From the NCBI RefSeq assembly GCF_900111025.1, contig NZ_FOFN01000003.1, forward strand, positions 62,001 through 126,000: a stretch of 64,000 bases of DNA, in the 5' to 3' direction. Below the pieces are notes generated by a model. That model had not been told where the DNA came from. It saw only the letters and a program-made list of their open reading frames with translations, and did not search any database. Below are positions 9,127 through 18,432 of this stretch, one piece after another. Both the position numbers and the translations under genes were made by a program. How positions within the stretch are numbered: position 1 is the first letter of the stretch; each line of letters opens with the position of its first letter. This DNA comes from Hyunsoonleella jejuensis (GTDB lineage Bacteria > Bacteroidota > Bacteroidia > Flavobacteriales > Flavobacteriaceae).

Positions 9127-9805
9127 CGGTATAACAGATATTTTTTTTGATTTAGACCATACATTGTGGGATTTTGAGAAGAATTCAGCGTTAACGTTTG
9201 AAAAAATATTTAAACTAAATAATGTTGAGGTAGATTTAAATGACTTTCTAGAGCAATATATCCCGATCAATTTTAAATATTGGAAACTGTACCGTGAAGA
9301 ACGCATAAAAAAAGAAGCGTTGCGATTTGCTCGATTAAACGAAACATTTCAAGCATTGGATATTTCGGTGCAAGACAGTCTAATTCGTCAACTCTCAGAA
9401 GATTACATAAAACATTTATCCACGTTTAATTTTTTGATTGAAGACGCTATTGGTGTTTTACGTTATTTGCAGTCTAGTTACCGGTTACATATAATTACAA
9501 ATGGCTTCAATGAAGTGCAGCATAAAAAAATGGATAGGTCTAACATTACGCATTATTTTGAGACTATAACCAATTCTGAAATTGCAGGTGTAAAAAAACC
9601 AAATCCAAAAATTTTCAACTATGCTTTGCATTTAGCTCAAGTTAAGGCAGATCAAAGTATAATGATAGGCGATAGCTTCGAGGCGGATGTACAAGGCGCT
9701 TTAAACATTGGAATGGATGCCATTTTTTTCAATCCAAATGCGGTAAGTTTCGACGGAAGCATAAAGGGCATTTCAAAATTAATTGATATTAAGTATTATC
9801 TATAG
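9113..9805 (+). CDS. YjjG-family HAD hydrolase (noncanonical pyrimidine nucleotidase type)
   Basis: 230 residues with all HAD motifs: motif I DLDHT with Asp13 and Asp15, motif II Thr129 in ITNGF, motif III lysine at 161/162 in GVKKPNPKIF, and motif IV Asp187 and Asp192 in GDSFEADVQGA. The DLDHTLWDF opening and a helical cap between motifs I and II match the YjjG subfamily, which dephosphorylates pyrimidine nucleoside monophosphates including unusual ones; substrate is inferred from family. The ATG at 9113 lies inside the end of the previous gene. Confidence 0.85.
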   Translation: MNKLNGITDIFFDLDHTLWDFEKNSALTFEKIFKLNNVEVDLNDFLEQYIPINFKYWKLYREERIKKEALRFARLNETFQALDISVQDSLIRQLSEDYIKHLSTFNFLIEDAIGVLRYLQSSYRLHIITNGFNEVQHKKMDRSNITHYFETITNSEIAGVKKPNPKIFNYALHLAQVKADQSIMIGDSFEADVQGALNIGMDAIFFNPNAVSFDGSIKGISKLIDIKYYL

Positions 9806-9842
9806 TAATACTGTTGGAAAGTTGAGCGTTTTTAAATTCATA

Positions 9843-10385
9843 ATGAAAAGGAGAATTAAATATTTGAGTTTGGGGTTGCTTTTGTTTTTTGCTTGCACAA
9901 AACCCATTGATTTTAATCAGGTTGAGAATTTAGTTTTGGAGCCTGTTGTGGAATCTAGTTTAATATTTTACACAGCCTCAGCAAGTGATTTTTTTGTTGG
10001 AGGTAGTGAGCAAAGTACAGCTGAGGATTTTGCAGAAATAGACGTTTTTAATAATAGTTTTGTTCAAAATAATTTAATAAAAGTAGATTTTGTTTTCAAT
10101 GTAGAAAACTCAATAAATCGCGAATATAGTCTTACGGTGTCATTCTTAGATGGTAATGAACAAATCTTGGAAACTTTTAATGTAAACACTGAAGCTTCAC
10201 CAAATAATCTAGTTATTGCAACCCAACATATAGAAACATTTGAAGGTGCTTCGCTGCAACGTATAAAGGAAGCTCGAGCACTTGTTTTTCGGTTGACTAT
10301 GCAACCAGGGACACCCATAAACCAAAGTACACCAGGAGAGATTAGCGTAAAATCAAAAGGTATATTATCATTAAATATCAATTAA
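9843..10385 (+). CDS. Hypothetical lipoprotein
   Basis: 180 residues from the ATG at 9843. An upstream in-frame ATG at 9783 would add 20 residues before the signal peptide and is unlikely. The start MKRRIKYLSLGLLLFFACTKP is a lipoprotein signal with lipobox LFFAC, predicting an outer-membrane lipoprotein. The mature part looks beta-rich, with no motif I recognise. Its stop overlaps the start of the DUF5723 gene by one base (TAATG), so the two are probably made together. Confidence 0.75.
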   Translation: MKRRIKYLSLGLLLFFACTKPIDFNQVENLVLEPVVESSLIFYTASASDFFVGGSEQSTAEDFAEIDVFNNSFVQNNLIKVDFVFNVENSINREYSLTVSFLDGNEQILETFNVNTEASPNNLVIATQHIETFEGASLQRIKEARALVFRLTMQPGTPINQSTPGEISVKSKGILSLNIN

Positions 10386-11803
10386 TGCGCTTCAAGAATA
10401 TTTCATTTCTTATAATGTTTCTGGCGAATTTTTGCTTAGCGCAAAACAAGCAAATATTGTACGGGTTTTATGAAATTCCTCAAACTTTACTCCAAAATCC
10501 AGGAGGAAGAATTGATAATAAAGGCTATTTTGGGATACCACTACTGTCTCATATTCATGTAAATGGTGGGTCATCAGGTATATCTATTTACGATTTGTTT
10601 GCAGAGGACGGTCGTGATTTTAATTTAAAAATAAGAAATGCAGTTAACCAATTGCGTCCAAACGATTTTTTTACAGCAACTCAGCAAATAGAGGTGTTTT
10701 CTGGAGGATTCTCATTTGGGCCATCTTATAATAAAAACAAATATATAAGTTTTGGATTGTATCAAGAACTCGATTTTATTGGCTATTTTCCTAAAGATTA
10801 TGCAGTTTTAGCATTAGAAGGTAATCAAGTAAACATAGGTAAACCTTTTAATTTAAGCCATTTCAGTTTAAATGCTGACGTTCTCTCCGTATTACATGTG
10901 GGTTACAATAAGCAGATTAATGATAATTTTACGTTTGGTGTTCGAGGAAAAATATATTCTAGTGTTTTTAACGTAAATTCAACTAGAAATAAAGGAAAGT
11001 TTGTTACTGTAGCGGGTGAAAATAATATTTACGACCATATTTTCAATTTAGATTTATCATTAAGAACATCAGGAATAGCCTCTCTTTTAGATGACGAAAA
11101 TGACGATTTTCAAAAAGATATTAAAACCATAAAAAAGCGTTTGCTGTTTGGCCAAAACTTAGGACTTGGGTTTGATGTTGGATTTACCCATCAAATAAAC
11201 AACCAATGGTATTGGGATGCAAGTCTATTAGACGTTGGTTTTGTAAGACATACTAAAGACGTAGAAAATTATGAGTTAAAGGACGATTTTGTTTTTGAAG
11301 GAATCGATCCGCTTTTCCCAGAGTCTGAAAATGGGCAAACGGCCGACGACTATTGGAGCGAAATTGAGCAGGAGTTCAAAGATCTTTTTGATCTTCGTAC
11401 TACCCAAGAAAAATATACGGTATGGAGACCTATAAAATTTAATACATCTTTAAATTACGCATTTGGTAAAAAGAAAATAAAGGATTGTGATTGTTTAGCT
11501 GAAGAACGCAATTACTTAAATAGAGTGGGAATGCAATTATTTATAGTAAACCGCCCTAAAGGGCTACAAGCAGCACTTACAGCATATTATTACAGAAGAA
11601 TTTTTAACCGTTTAAGTGCAAAAGTTACCTATACATTAGATTCATACAATTATAGTAATATAGGATTAGGTGTTTCAGCAAATCTATGGGGTTTAAATGT
11701 GTATGTTATGGCAGATAATTTTTTGGCATATCAAAACTTATATGATGCACAAAATGTATCTTTACAGCTAGGGTTAAATTATATTTTTAAAAATGAAAAC
11801 TAA
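10385..11803 (+). CDS. DUF5723-like outer-membrane protein
   Basis: 472 residues. The signal peptide ends near FCLAQNK. The opening ILYGFYEIPQTLLQNPGG, followed by alternating beta-strand patterns and an aromatic ending (LQLGLNYIFKNEN), fits a Bacteroidota outer-membrane beta-barrel of the DUF5723 type. The sequence ends in a beta strand, as barrel proteins do. It overlaps the preceding lipoprotein by 1 base and the following secreted protein by 11 bases, so the three probably form an envelope unit. No function is known to me. Confidence 0.75.
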   Translation: MRFKNISFLIMFLANFCLAQNKQILYGFYEIPQTLLQNPGGRIDNKGYFGIPLLSHIHVNGGSSGISIYDLFAEDGRDFNLKIRNAVNQLRPNDFFTATQQIEVFSGGFSFGPSYNKNKYISFGLYQELDFIGYFPKDYAVLALEGNQVNIGKPFNLSHFSLNADVLSVLHVGYNKQINDNFTFGVRGKIYSSVFNVNSTRNKGKFVTVAGENNIYDHIFNLDLSLRTSGIASLLDDENDDFQKDIKTIKKRLLFGQNLGLGFDVGFTHQINNQWYWDASLLDVGFVRHTKDVENYELKDDFVFEGIDPLFPESENGQTADDYWSEIEQEFKDLFDLRTTQEKYTVWRPIKFNTSLNYAFGKKKIKDCDCLAEERNYLNRVGMQLFIVNRPKGLQAALTAYYYRRIFNRLSAKVTYTLDSYNYSNIGLGVSANLWGLNVYVMADNFLAYQNLYDAQNVSLQLGLNYIFKNEN

Positions 11804-12665
11804 ATTATTCACTTCAATAGTTGCCTTCTTTGTTGTTGCAAGCATTTTTGCTCAAACCAATCTCAATAATTATAAATACATTATTGTGCCAAATAAATTT
11901 GATTTTTTGAAAGAAGACAATCAATACCGTATGAATGAATTAGCACAGTTTTTATTTGATAAATATGGATTCACTGCATTAATGGAAGGCTCTGAATATC
12001 CTGAAGATCTTACATTGAATAGATGCTTAGCGTTACGCTCTAATGTCCTTAAAGAGTCTGGTATGTTTAAAACTAGACTAAAGGTTACTCTAAAGGACTG
12101 CAACGATAGAATTGTATTTACCTCAAATACCGGAGAGAGCAGGGAAAAAGAATTCAAGGTAGCCTACAACGAGGCAATTAGAGATGCTTTCGCTACATTT
12201 CAGACTTTAAATTACGAATACGAGCCAAATAGAAATTTAATTTCTTTCCAATCTTCTGTGGCCACTGAAAAAGTAAAAACCGAAACAAAGGAAGAGATTG
12301 AAAAATTAAGGCAAGAGATAGAAACACTCAAAAACGCAAAAGAAACACCAAAAGGAGAGGGAAAAGTTGCCGAAGTAAGCATAACACCACAAGGTAAGGT
12401 TGTCCCAAAAGAACAGGTGTTACAGTCTGCCGCTGCAAAAAATAGTGCAAGTTCTAATGTATTGTATGCACAAGCCATACCTAACGGTTTTCAACTTGTA
12501 GACAGCTCTCCAAAAGTGGTATATAGAATTAAGAATACAGGACTAAATAATGTGTTTATAGTAGAAGGCAAATCAGCTATAATCTATAAAAATGGAGCGC
12601 ATTGGATTTTAGAACTTCACACAGAAAATGAAAAATCACTAGAAGAACTAAATATTAAATTTTAG
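11793..12665 (+). CDS. Hypothetical secreted protein with a central coiled coil
   Basis: 290 residues. The signal peptide is MKTKLFTSIVAFFVVASIFAQ. The N-terminal ~140 residues form a compact mixed domain with two cysteines (NRCLALRS, LKDCNDR). A charged Glu/Lys coiled coil runs from about 155 to 190 (EEIEKLRQEIETLKNAKE), then a Ser/Ala linker and a small C-terminal beta domain. It is the last gene of the overlapping run from 7822 and ends 7 bp before the convergent rarA. I do not recognise the family; periplasmic location is inferred. Confidence 0.75.
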   Translation: MKTKLFTSIVAFFVVASIFAQTNLNNYKYIIVPNKFDFLKEDNQYRMNELAQFLFDKYGFTALMEGSEYPEDLTLNRCLALRSNVLKESGMFKTRLKVTLKDCNDRIVFTSNTGESREKEFKVAYNEAIRDAFATFQTLNYEYEPNRNLISFQSSVATEKVKTETKEEIEKLRQEIETLKNAKETPKGEGKVAEVSITPQGKVVPKEQVLQSAAAKNSASSNVLYAQAIPNGFQLVDSSPKVVYRIKNTGLNNVFIVEGKSAIIYKNGAHWILELHTENEKSLEELNIKF

Positions 12666-12672
12666 TTTTATT

Positions 12673-13956
12673 TCAATAGTTGTATTTACCTTTCCAACGT
12701 TGTTTAAGAAATTCCCGTTGTGCAATTTCCCTAGCATTATTTCTTGGTTCGTACAATGTAGTGCCTTTAACGTCATCAGGAAGAAATTCTTGGTCTGCAA
12801 AATTATTATCGTAATTATGGGCATATTTATAGTTTTCGCCATAACCAAGTTCTTTCATTAATTTTGTTGGCGCATTTCTAAGCTCCAACGGCACCGATAA
12901 ATCACCAGTTTCTTTTACCAATTGTTGTGCTTTGCCAATGGCAGTATAAGCCGCATTACTTTTTGGTGAGCATGCTAAATATGTGGCACATTGGCTTAAA
13001 ATAATTCGAGATTCGGGGTAACCAATGGTCGAAACAGCTTGAAAGGTGTTATTTGCAATAACTAACGCGGTAGGGTTAGCATTACCTATATCTTCACTTG
13101 CGGAAATTAAAAGTCTACGAGCTATAAACTTTACATCTTCACCACCTTCAATCATTCTGGCAAGCCAGTACACAGCTGCGTTTGGGTCACTACCTCTTAT
13201 AGATTTAATGAAGGCTGAAACAATATCATAATGCTGTTCACCGGTTTTGTCATACCTAACCGTATTGTTTTGTGCTTTTTCTAAAACAAGAGTGTTCGTA
13301 ATAGTAACTTCGTTAGAAGTATTAGAATTCACAATCAACTCAAAAATATTTAATAATTTTCTAGCATCACCCCCAGAAAGCCTCAATAAAGCATCCGTTT
13401 CTTTAAGTTTAATGGTTTTTTGGGAGATTATCTCATCGGTGTCAATAGCACGCTTTAAAAGAGTCTCTAAATCATTTTTAGAGAAGGCATTCAAAATATA
13501 CACCTGACATCGGGATAATAAAGCGGGAATCACCTCGAAACTAGGATTTTCTGTTGTAGCACCAATCAGGGTAATCCAACCTTTTTCCACTGCTTGCAGT
13601 AAAGAATCTTGTTGCGATTTGCTAAACCTATGTATCTCGTCAATAAACAAAATGGGGTTTTTAGTCGTAAATAAACCACCACTTTGTTTGGCCTTTTCAA
13701 TAACTTCCCTAATATCCTTTACGCCGGAGTTAATAGCGCTCAACGTATAAAATGGCCTTCCAGATTCTGTTGCAATTATATTTGCCAAAGTGGTTTTACC
13801 CGTGCCAGGTGGTCCCCAAAAAATCATAGACGCAATCAATCCATGCTTTAGCTGCTGTGATAACGCACCATTTTCTCCCACCAAATGCGTTTGGCTTACA
13901 TAGTCCGTTAAGGTTTTAGGCCGTAACCGTTCTGCTAAAGGTTCATTTAAATTCAT
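12673..13956 (-). CDS. rarA: Replication-associated recombination protein A (AAA+ ATPase)
   Basis: 427 residues, the usual length for RarA/MgsA. Walker A GPPGTGKT lies at 48-55 and Walker B ILFIDE at 102-107, followed by the HRF and ATTENPSFE sensor-1 stretches, then the MgsA C-terminal tetramerisation domain (DPNAAVYWLARMIEGGED, and later YKYAHNYDNNFADQEFLP). RarA acts at stalled replication forks and interacts with SSB and clamp-loader functions. It is convergent with the preceding plus-strand run and divergent from the 14135 rhomboid gene; the intervening region holds a dispersed repeat. Confidence 0.96.
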   Translation of the reverse strand: MNLNEPLAERLRPKTLTDYVSQTHLVGENGALSQQLKHGLIASMIFWGPPGTGKTTLANIIATESGRPFYTLSAINSGVKDIREVIEKAKQSGGLFTTKNPILFIDEIHRFSKSQQDSLLQAVEKGWITLIGATTENPSFEVIPALLSRCQVYILNAFSKNDLETLLKRAIDTDEIISQKTIKLKETDALLRLSGGDARKLLNIFELIVNSNTSNEVTITNTLVLEKAQNNTVRYDKTGEQHYDIVSAFIKSIRGSDPNAAVYWLARMIEGGEDVKFIARRLLISASEDIGNANPTALVIANNTFQAVSTIGYPESRIILSQCATYLACSPKSNAAYTAIGKAQQLVKETGDLSVPLELRNAPTKLMKELGYGENYKYAHNYDNNFADQEFLPDDVKGTTLYEPRNNAREIAQREFLKQRWKGKYNY

Positions 13957-13989
13957 TACTGTAAAATTAACTGATTTTATTTAAGTTTT

Positions 13990-14075
13990 GGGCGTGCCCC
14001 AGATAAAAATCTGGGTCGGGCTTTCACGAGTCGCTCTCTGCGAGGAGCTCCAACAATCGCTCAATCCCTCACGCA
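13990..14075 (+). repeat. Dispersed ~85-bp intergenic repeat, copy A
   Basis: Starts GGGCGTG and contains a 7-bp hairpin, CCCAGAT at 13998-14004 with ATCTGGG at 14009-14015. The conserved blocks GGGTCGGGCTTTC, GAGTCGCTCTCT, GAGGAGCT, CAACAA and CTCAATCCCT follow, ending ACGCA. The same blocks in the same order occur at 42788-42872. It lies 59 bp before the rhomboid ATG. Similar sequences occur, from memory, between genes in other Flavobacteriaceae. Confidence 0.8.
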
Positions 14076-14134
14076 CCTGTCTGCCATTTTAGCACATATA
14101 CCAAAGCTGGTGAACTATTTGCTATCTTTATTTT

Positions 14135-14860
14135 ATGAAGCAAAACAAACATTTCGAATATTCTACTGGGGTTATAGCTTACCCCTTGTTATTCGTGTTA
14201 ATTATTTGGGTAGTTTTTTGGTTCGAGGTACGTTTTGGGTTCAAGTTTTCAAAATTTGGGGTTTATCCACAAACATTTTCGGGATTAAGAGGTGTTGTAC
14301 TAAGTCCATTTATACATGGCGACATCCAGCATTTATACCATAATACTATCCCACTGTTTGTACTCTCCATGGCACTATTTTATTTCTATAAGCCCATTGC
14401 TTGGAACGTGTTAGTTTGGGGTATTTTACTATCAGGGTTTTTAACTTGGTGCATTGGTAGGCCTTCATACCATATCGGGGCAAGTGGATTAATATACGTA
14501 TTGGTGAGTTTTACTTTTTTTAAAGGCGTTTTTGCAAAACATTATCGCCTAATCGCTCTATCATTGTTGGTTGTGTTTTTATACGGAAGCATGATTTGGT
14601 ACACATTGCCCATAGAAGAAGGCATTTCATGGGAAGGACATTTATCTGGTTTAATAACCGGATTATTATTTGCACTAATTTTTAGGAAGCAAATAGCAAA
14701 GCCAAAAAAATATATTTGGGAACAAGACAATTACAATGAAGATGACGATCCGTTTTTAAAACATTTTGATGAGAACGGAAATTTTATTGAGCACATAGAA
14801 CCAGAACCCCATCAAGAAGATTTTAAAATAAATTACACTTTCAAAAAACGTGAAGAGTAG
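14135..14860 (+). CDS. Rhomboid family intramembrane serine protease
   Basis: 241 residues with about six membrane segments. The catalytic Ser117 is in GASG and His169 in EGHLSG, with the supporting HGDIQHLYHN (His66, Asn70) on the second segment. The last ~45 residues form an acidic cytoplasmic tail (EDDDPFLKHF), unusual in minimal rhomboids and possibly regulatory. Rhomboids cut substrates inside the membrane; the substrate is unknown. It ends 4 bp before the convergent rlmB. The -7-like box TATCTTTA lies at 14123-14130. Confidence 0.9.
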   Translation: MKQNKHFEYSTGVIAYPLLFVLIIWVVFWFEVRFGFKFSKFGVYPQTFSGLRGVVLSPFIHGDIQHLYHNTIPLFVLSMALFYFYKPIAWNVLVWGILLSGFLTWCIGRPSYHIGASGLIYVLVSFTFFKGVFAKHYRLIALSLLVVFLYGSMIWYTLPIEEGISWEGHLSGLITGLLFALIFRKQIAKPKKYIWEQDNYNEDDDPFLKHFDENGNFIEHIEPEPHQEDFKINYTFKKREE

Positions 14861-14864
14861 GGGT

Positions 14865-15599
14865 TTAAGAGCGTTGTCTTATAACTTCATACAAAAATGC
14901 GCCACAGGCTACCGAAACATTTAAAGATTCAATATCACCCAATAGCGGAAGTTTAGCCTTTTCATCAACTACTTTTAAAGTAGAAGGGTTGATACCTCTA
15001 CCTTCAGATCCCATAATAATAGCACATGGCTCTTTGAAGGAAATATTATAAAGTGTATTTTCTGTTTTTTCAGTTGCAGCAATAACTTTTATTCCTGAAG
15101 CCTGCATATAAAACACAGCATCTTTAATATGGTCAACCTTACAAATAGGAACTTTAAAAACTGCTCCAGCACTTGTTTTAATGGTATCACCATTTACAGG
15201 TGCGCCACCTTTCTTCTGAATAATTATACCGTCTACACCAGTACATTCTGCGGTTCTAATAATAGCTCCGAAATTGCGGACATCGCTAAGTTGATCTAAA
15301 AGTAAAAAAAGAGGTGTTTTACCTGATTCAATAACATTCATCACTAAATCTTCCAAATCATAAAAGGCAATAGGAGAAATTTGAGCTACGGCACCTTGGT
15401 GATTTTTCTTTGTTAGTCGATTTAGTTTTTCAATAGGTACGTACGATGTGTTTACGGTATTTTTTCTAAGGACAGATTCTAATTCTGTAAAGAGGTCTCC
15501 GCTCAGTCCTTTCTGAAGAAATACCTTGTCTATAGTTTCCCCAGAATTGATAGCTTCAATAATAGCTCTTATACCGAATATTTGGGTTTGGTTTTGCAT
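14865..15599 (-). CDS. rlmB: 23S rRNA (guanosine-2'-O-)-methyltransferase RlmB / TrmH-family
   Basis: 244 residues. The N-terminal substrate-binding domain (QIFGIRAIIEAINSGE) is followed by the SPOUT knot: motif 1 NFGAIIRTAECTGVDGIII, motif 2 IMGSEGRGI and motif 3 LNVSVACGAFLYEVIRQ. This is the TrmH/SpoU architecture of RlmB, which methylates G2251 (E. coli numbering) in the peptidyl-transferase P loop using SAM. The start at 15599 follows the terminator of the lipoprotein gene, so rlmB probably has its own promoter in the 70-bp gap. Confidence 0.92.
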   Translation of the reverse strand: MQNQTQIFGIRAIIEAINSGETIDKVFLQKGLSGDLFTELESVLRKNTVNTSYVPIEKLNRLTKKNHQGAVAQISPIAFYDLEDLVMNVIESGKTPLFLLLDQLSDVRNFGAIIRTAECTGVDGIIIQKKGGAPVNGDTIKTSAGAVFKVPICKVDHIKDAVFYMQASGIKVIAATEKTENTLYNISFKEPCAIIMGSEGRGINPSTLKVVDEKAKLPLLGDIESLNVSVACGAFLYEVIRQRS

Positions 15600-15620
15600 G
15601 TGGTAAAAATAAGGAAATAA

Positions 15621-15650
15621 AAAAACCTCATTCTATAGAATGAGGTTTTA
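15621..15650 (-). terminator. Intrinsic terminator of the 15671 lipoprotein gene
   Basis: Perfect 12-bp stem AAAACCTCATTC / GAATGAGGTTTT with loop TATA. Read on the minus strand it ends in a T run, 21 bp after the stop of the lipoprotein gene. Confidence 0.9.
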
Positions 15651-15670
15651 TATTATAAGTACTATAAGAT

Positions 15671-16408
15671 TTATGGAATAGTAAATTCTTGACTAGCTTG
15701 ATTCCCGAAATTTCCAACTATAGATACCAATTGTACACCATTTTGAGTTATAGTAACAGATCCGTCGGCAGGGAAGGATAGACCGTCTCCAAAAGAATCG
15801 GTTATCAAAAATGTGTAAGTTCCACTAGAGAGACACATTGTTGTTGAGAACTCTGCAAGACCATCCGCGTAACCGCCACCCGTGAACAATAAGGTGTCGT
15901 TGGCGTCAAAAACACCCCAAGTAGATTCACTAGCGTAACCGTCAAACACTATCTGTAACATAGTTTCAGGTTGTGGGCACACTTGTTTCAAATTAAGGGT
16001 TATGGGGTCGCTTTTAATAAGGCTTTCGGCCTCTGAAGTAATTTCTATAACTACAACATCTGCACCCGAAGAGCTAATGTTTGCTCCTACCACATCTACC
16101 ATAAAGCTACCTACGGTGCTATTAGCAGGGATAGTTATGGATGAAGGTACCGAGTATGCAGAGGCATCTGCAGTGGTCATGTCCGCATTCACAGAAAGGT
16201 TAAATGTTCTGTCAGAACCAGAAGCCTGAGATACAGCGATTCTAACTTCTTGTGAAGCGTTTCCATTTGGATCTACACCAATTTGAAAGTCAGATTCAAA
16301 TCCAACATAGTCAATACCCAAAATTGCGGGCGTGTCATCATTTTCTTGACAATTAGTAAATAACGCAATACTTATGATAAGGGATAATAGGGTTACTAAT
16401 TTTTTCAT
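15671..16408 (-). CDS. Secreted lipoprotein with Calx-beta-like and C-terminal beta domain
   Basis: 245 residues. The lipobox FTNC at 17-20 predicts a lipoprotein. Residues ~35-145 look like a single Calx-beta/adhesion repeat (RTFNLSVNADMTTADAS, then ITIPANSTVGSFMVDV). The C-terminal ~95 residues carry GTYTFLITDSFGDGLSFP; from memory the ITDSxGDG pattern occurs in extracellular flavobacterial proteases and adhesins. It lies 18 bp after the S8 protease gene on the same strand and ends at a strong terminator, so it probably belongs to the S8/SusCD transcript. A role as surface-binding accessory protein is inference. Confidence 0.75.
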   Translation of the reverse strand: MKKLVTLLSLIISIALFTNCQENDDTPAILGIDYVGFESDFQIGVDPNGNASQEVRIAVSQASGSDRTFNLSVNADMTTADASAYSVPSSITIPANSTVGSFMVDVVGANISSSGADVVVIEITSEAESLIKSDPITLNLKQVCPQPETMLQIVFDGYASESTWGVFDANDTLLFTGGGYADGLAEFSTTMCLSSGTYTFLITDSFGDGLSFPADGSVTITQNGVQLVSIVGNFGNQASQEFTIP

Positions 16409-16425
16409 AATTATAGAGGTTTAAT

Positions 16426-18342
16426 TTATTTAATAATAATTTTTTGAGTGTATTTAGAATTTCCACTTGCTATATTTAAAAAGTAAATACCTTTTGCAAA
16501 TTTTGAGCTATCAATAGAATAATCGTTTGATGCACTTGCCGGCAACACATCTTTGAATACCAAACTCCCGTTGATATTGTACAACGACAATTTAGATGAT
16601 TCAGGAAGTGTTTTATAGGTAATGTTAATTTTAGTTGATGCAGGAATAGGCCATACCTTCAACCCAGAGAATGCATTCTCTTTAGTGCTCAACGTAAGGT
16701 TTGCACCGGTGATAATTACAGAGAACGCTTGAGACGCATTGGTTAAAGTACCCTTGTGTGTTACCGTTAAGGTGTAATTGCCAGCCACAGGGCTTGCAAT
16801 GTCAATACGCTCAATATTGTCTACATTGTTATCACCTTTTATGGCAGCCCCTGCTACATTGGTATTATCCAGTTTCCAGGGCGTAAACACAGTGCTGCTT
16901 GCATCTTCCAGTCTTAAATCTAAATCGTTGACCAATCTAGGGGCCAGTATGTTCCCAGGACTTGATGATGCAACTCCCGCGGGGTCCGTCCAACAAATAG
17001 TAGCCCTTAGTTCACTACCGGCATCAGCTGAAAATTGATAGGTATACGTGTCGCCGTCATTCAATACAATCTCTCTGATCAATGCATTGCCGTTGCTGGC
17101 ATCCGTGATAACATTGGCTGATGCTTCCGCATCAAGGAACCCCCAACCGTAAATAGGATCGGGACCAGTTCTTGTATCATCAACGGCCGTGTGGCAGATT
17201 AGCCCCTTTAAGGTTGCCGCTCTCATATAATTGGAGTTCAACTGGTTATAATACTGTTGCAACAACAGGCAAGTACCAGAAACGTTCGGCGCTGCCATTG
17301 ATGTGCCGGAAAAGGTAGAGTAATCGGAATTATTGGCATCCGTAGAGGAATAAACACTACTGCCATCTCCCGCAATATCAGGCTTTACCCTAAAATCATC
17401 AGTTGGCCCTTGGCTACTGCCAGGGTTGATATTCAATATAAAATTACCATTGGCCAACAAAAAAGGATTGGCATTGGCAACGATAAGCGCATTTTTTGCA
17501 GTTTTGTTACCTGTTAACTTATCATAACCAGAAGCAATACCTCCGGTATAAGTCTCAGTCCCAGAATTACCAGCGGATTTAACGGGCAAATAATAGGGAG
17601 CCGCATAAGCTACTTGGTCCCAAATGCGAGCATCAGAGACATAGGCTCCAATATTGGCAGCACTTACACTTGTTAAAGGTATGCCATAAGAGTGATTGGA
17701 CAATAATAAGCCATTTCCAGCCTCAGTGGCGGCTTCAGCATCATCACTGTTCCAATCGAACGATCTAAGAGTAGCTTTTGGCGCCATGCCCTTAGCATCG
17801 GCATCAGCACCTTTAGCTATCATTGTTCCGGCAACATGCGTTGCATGGGCACTTGTGGTCCCTATAAAAGGACCTCCGTTGAACTCTGGATACACCACGC
17901 GTGATTGTGGTACGACCTGGTCATCCTTAAACTCATCGTGCGTTCCGCGGGCACTTTCCTCGTCCCAAACCCCTATGGACATGTTCTGCCCTTCAAGGTC
18001 CAGCCCCAAGCTGCCCCCATTCTGTAGCCTATTGGTTCTCGTACCTATGGCACTATCCACATTGTGAGTAGTTCTATAAACTGGTTGCCCATCTTGAATA
18101 TCATAGATCACATAAGTTTTGTTACCAACAACAACCTTACGCTCAGCGCCAGTATTCGCTTTTAAATAAGCAGAAATTCTTTTTTCTTTAGCAATATTTT
18201 TCGCCTTAAGTGTTTCTATGAGGGCATCTAGCGTCTCAACATCATAAGTGGCTCTTATTTTTTGGCGTTCAGCCGCTGTTTGTGCAAAGGCAACTACACT
18301 AAAAATTAAAGCTAAGGAAAGAATTGTGTATTTCTTTTTCAT
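16426..18342 (-). CDS. S8 (subtilisin-like) serine protease with type IX secretion sorting domain
   Basis: 638 residues. The signal peptide ends FAFAQ-like near residue 21. The catalytic residues are Asp127 (IGVWDE), His169 (HATHVAGT), oxyanion Asn259 (SAGNSG) and Ser348 (FSGTSMAAP). A P-domain-like beta region (DLDLRLED, then GNYTLTVTHKG) follows. The last ~75 residues (LKVWPIPASTKINI to QKIIIK) are a type A CTD signal for type IX secretion, so the enzyme is exported or surface-attached. It sits 90 bp downstream of SusD. The central part (about 16780-18070) is much richer in G+C than its own ends. It probably digests extracellular protein for the adjacent importer. Confidence 0.92.
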   Translation of the reverse strand: MKKKYTILSLALIFSVVAFAQTAAERQKIRATYDVETLDALIETLKAKNIAKEKRISAYLKANTGAERKVVVGNKTYVIYDIQDGQPVYRTTHNVDSAIGTRTNRLQNGGSLGLDLEGQNMSIGVWDEESARGTHDEFKDDQVVPQSRVVYPEFNGGPFIGTTSAHATHVAGTMIAKGADADAKGMAPKATLRSFDWNSDDAEAATEAGNGLLLSNHSYGIPLTSVSAANIGAYVSDARIWDQVAYAAPYYLPVKSAGNSGTETYTGGIASGYDKLTGNKTAKNALIVANANPFLLANGNFILNINPGSSQGPTDDFRVKPDIAGDGSSVYSSTDANNSDYSTFSGTSMAAPNVSGTCLLLQQYYNQLNSNYMRAATLKGLICHTAVDDTRTGPDPIYGWGFLDAEASANVITDASNGNALIREIVLNDGDTYTYQFSADAGSELRATICWTDPAGVASSSPGNILAPRLVNDLDLRLEDASSTVFTPWKLDNTNVAGAAIKGDNNVDNIERIDIASPVAGNYTLTVTHKGTLTNASQAFSVIITGANLTLSTKENAFSGLKVWPIPASTKINITYKTLPESSKLSLYNINGSLVFKDVLPASASNDYSIDSSKFAKGIYFLNIASGNSKYTQKIIIK

Positions 18343-18432
18343 ATACAGTTTTCAATTTAATAGCACACTCCATGAGGCCAAATAAAATGGACCTCAAGAA
18401 GTGTGTATTATATATTGAATAGAATTTATGTC

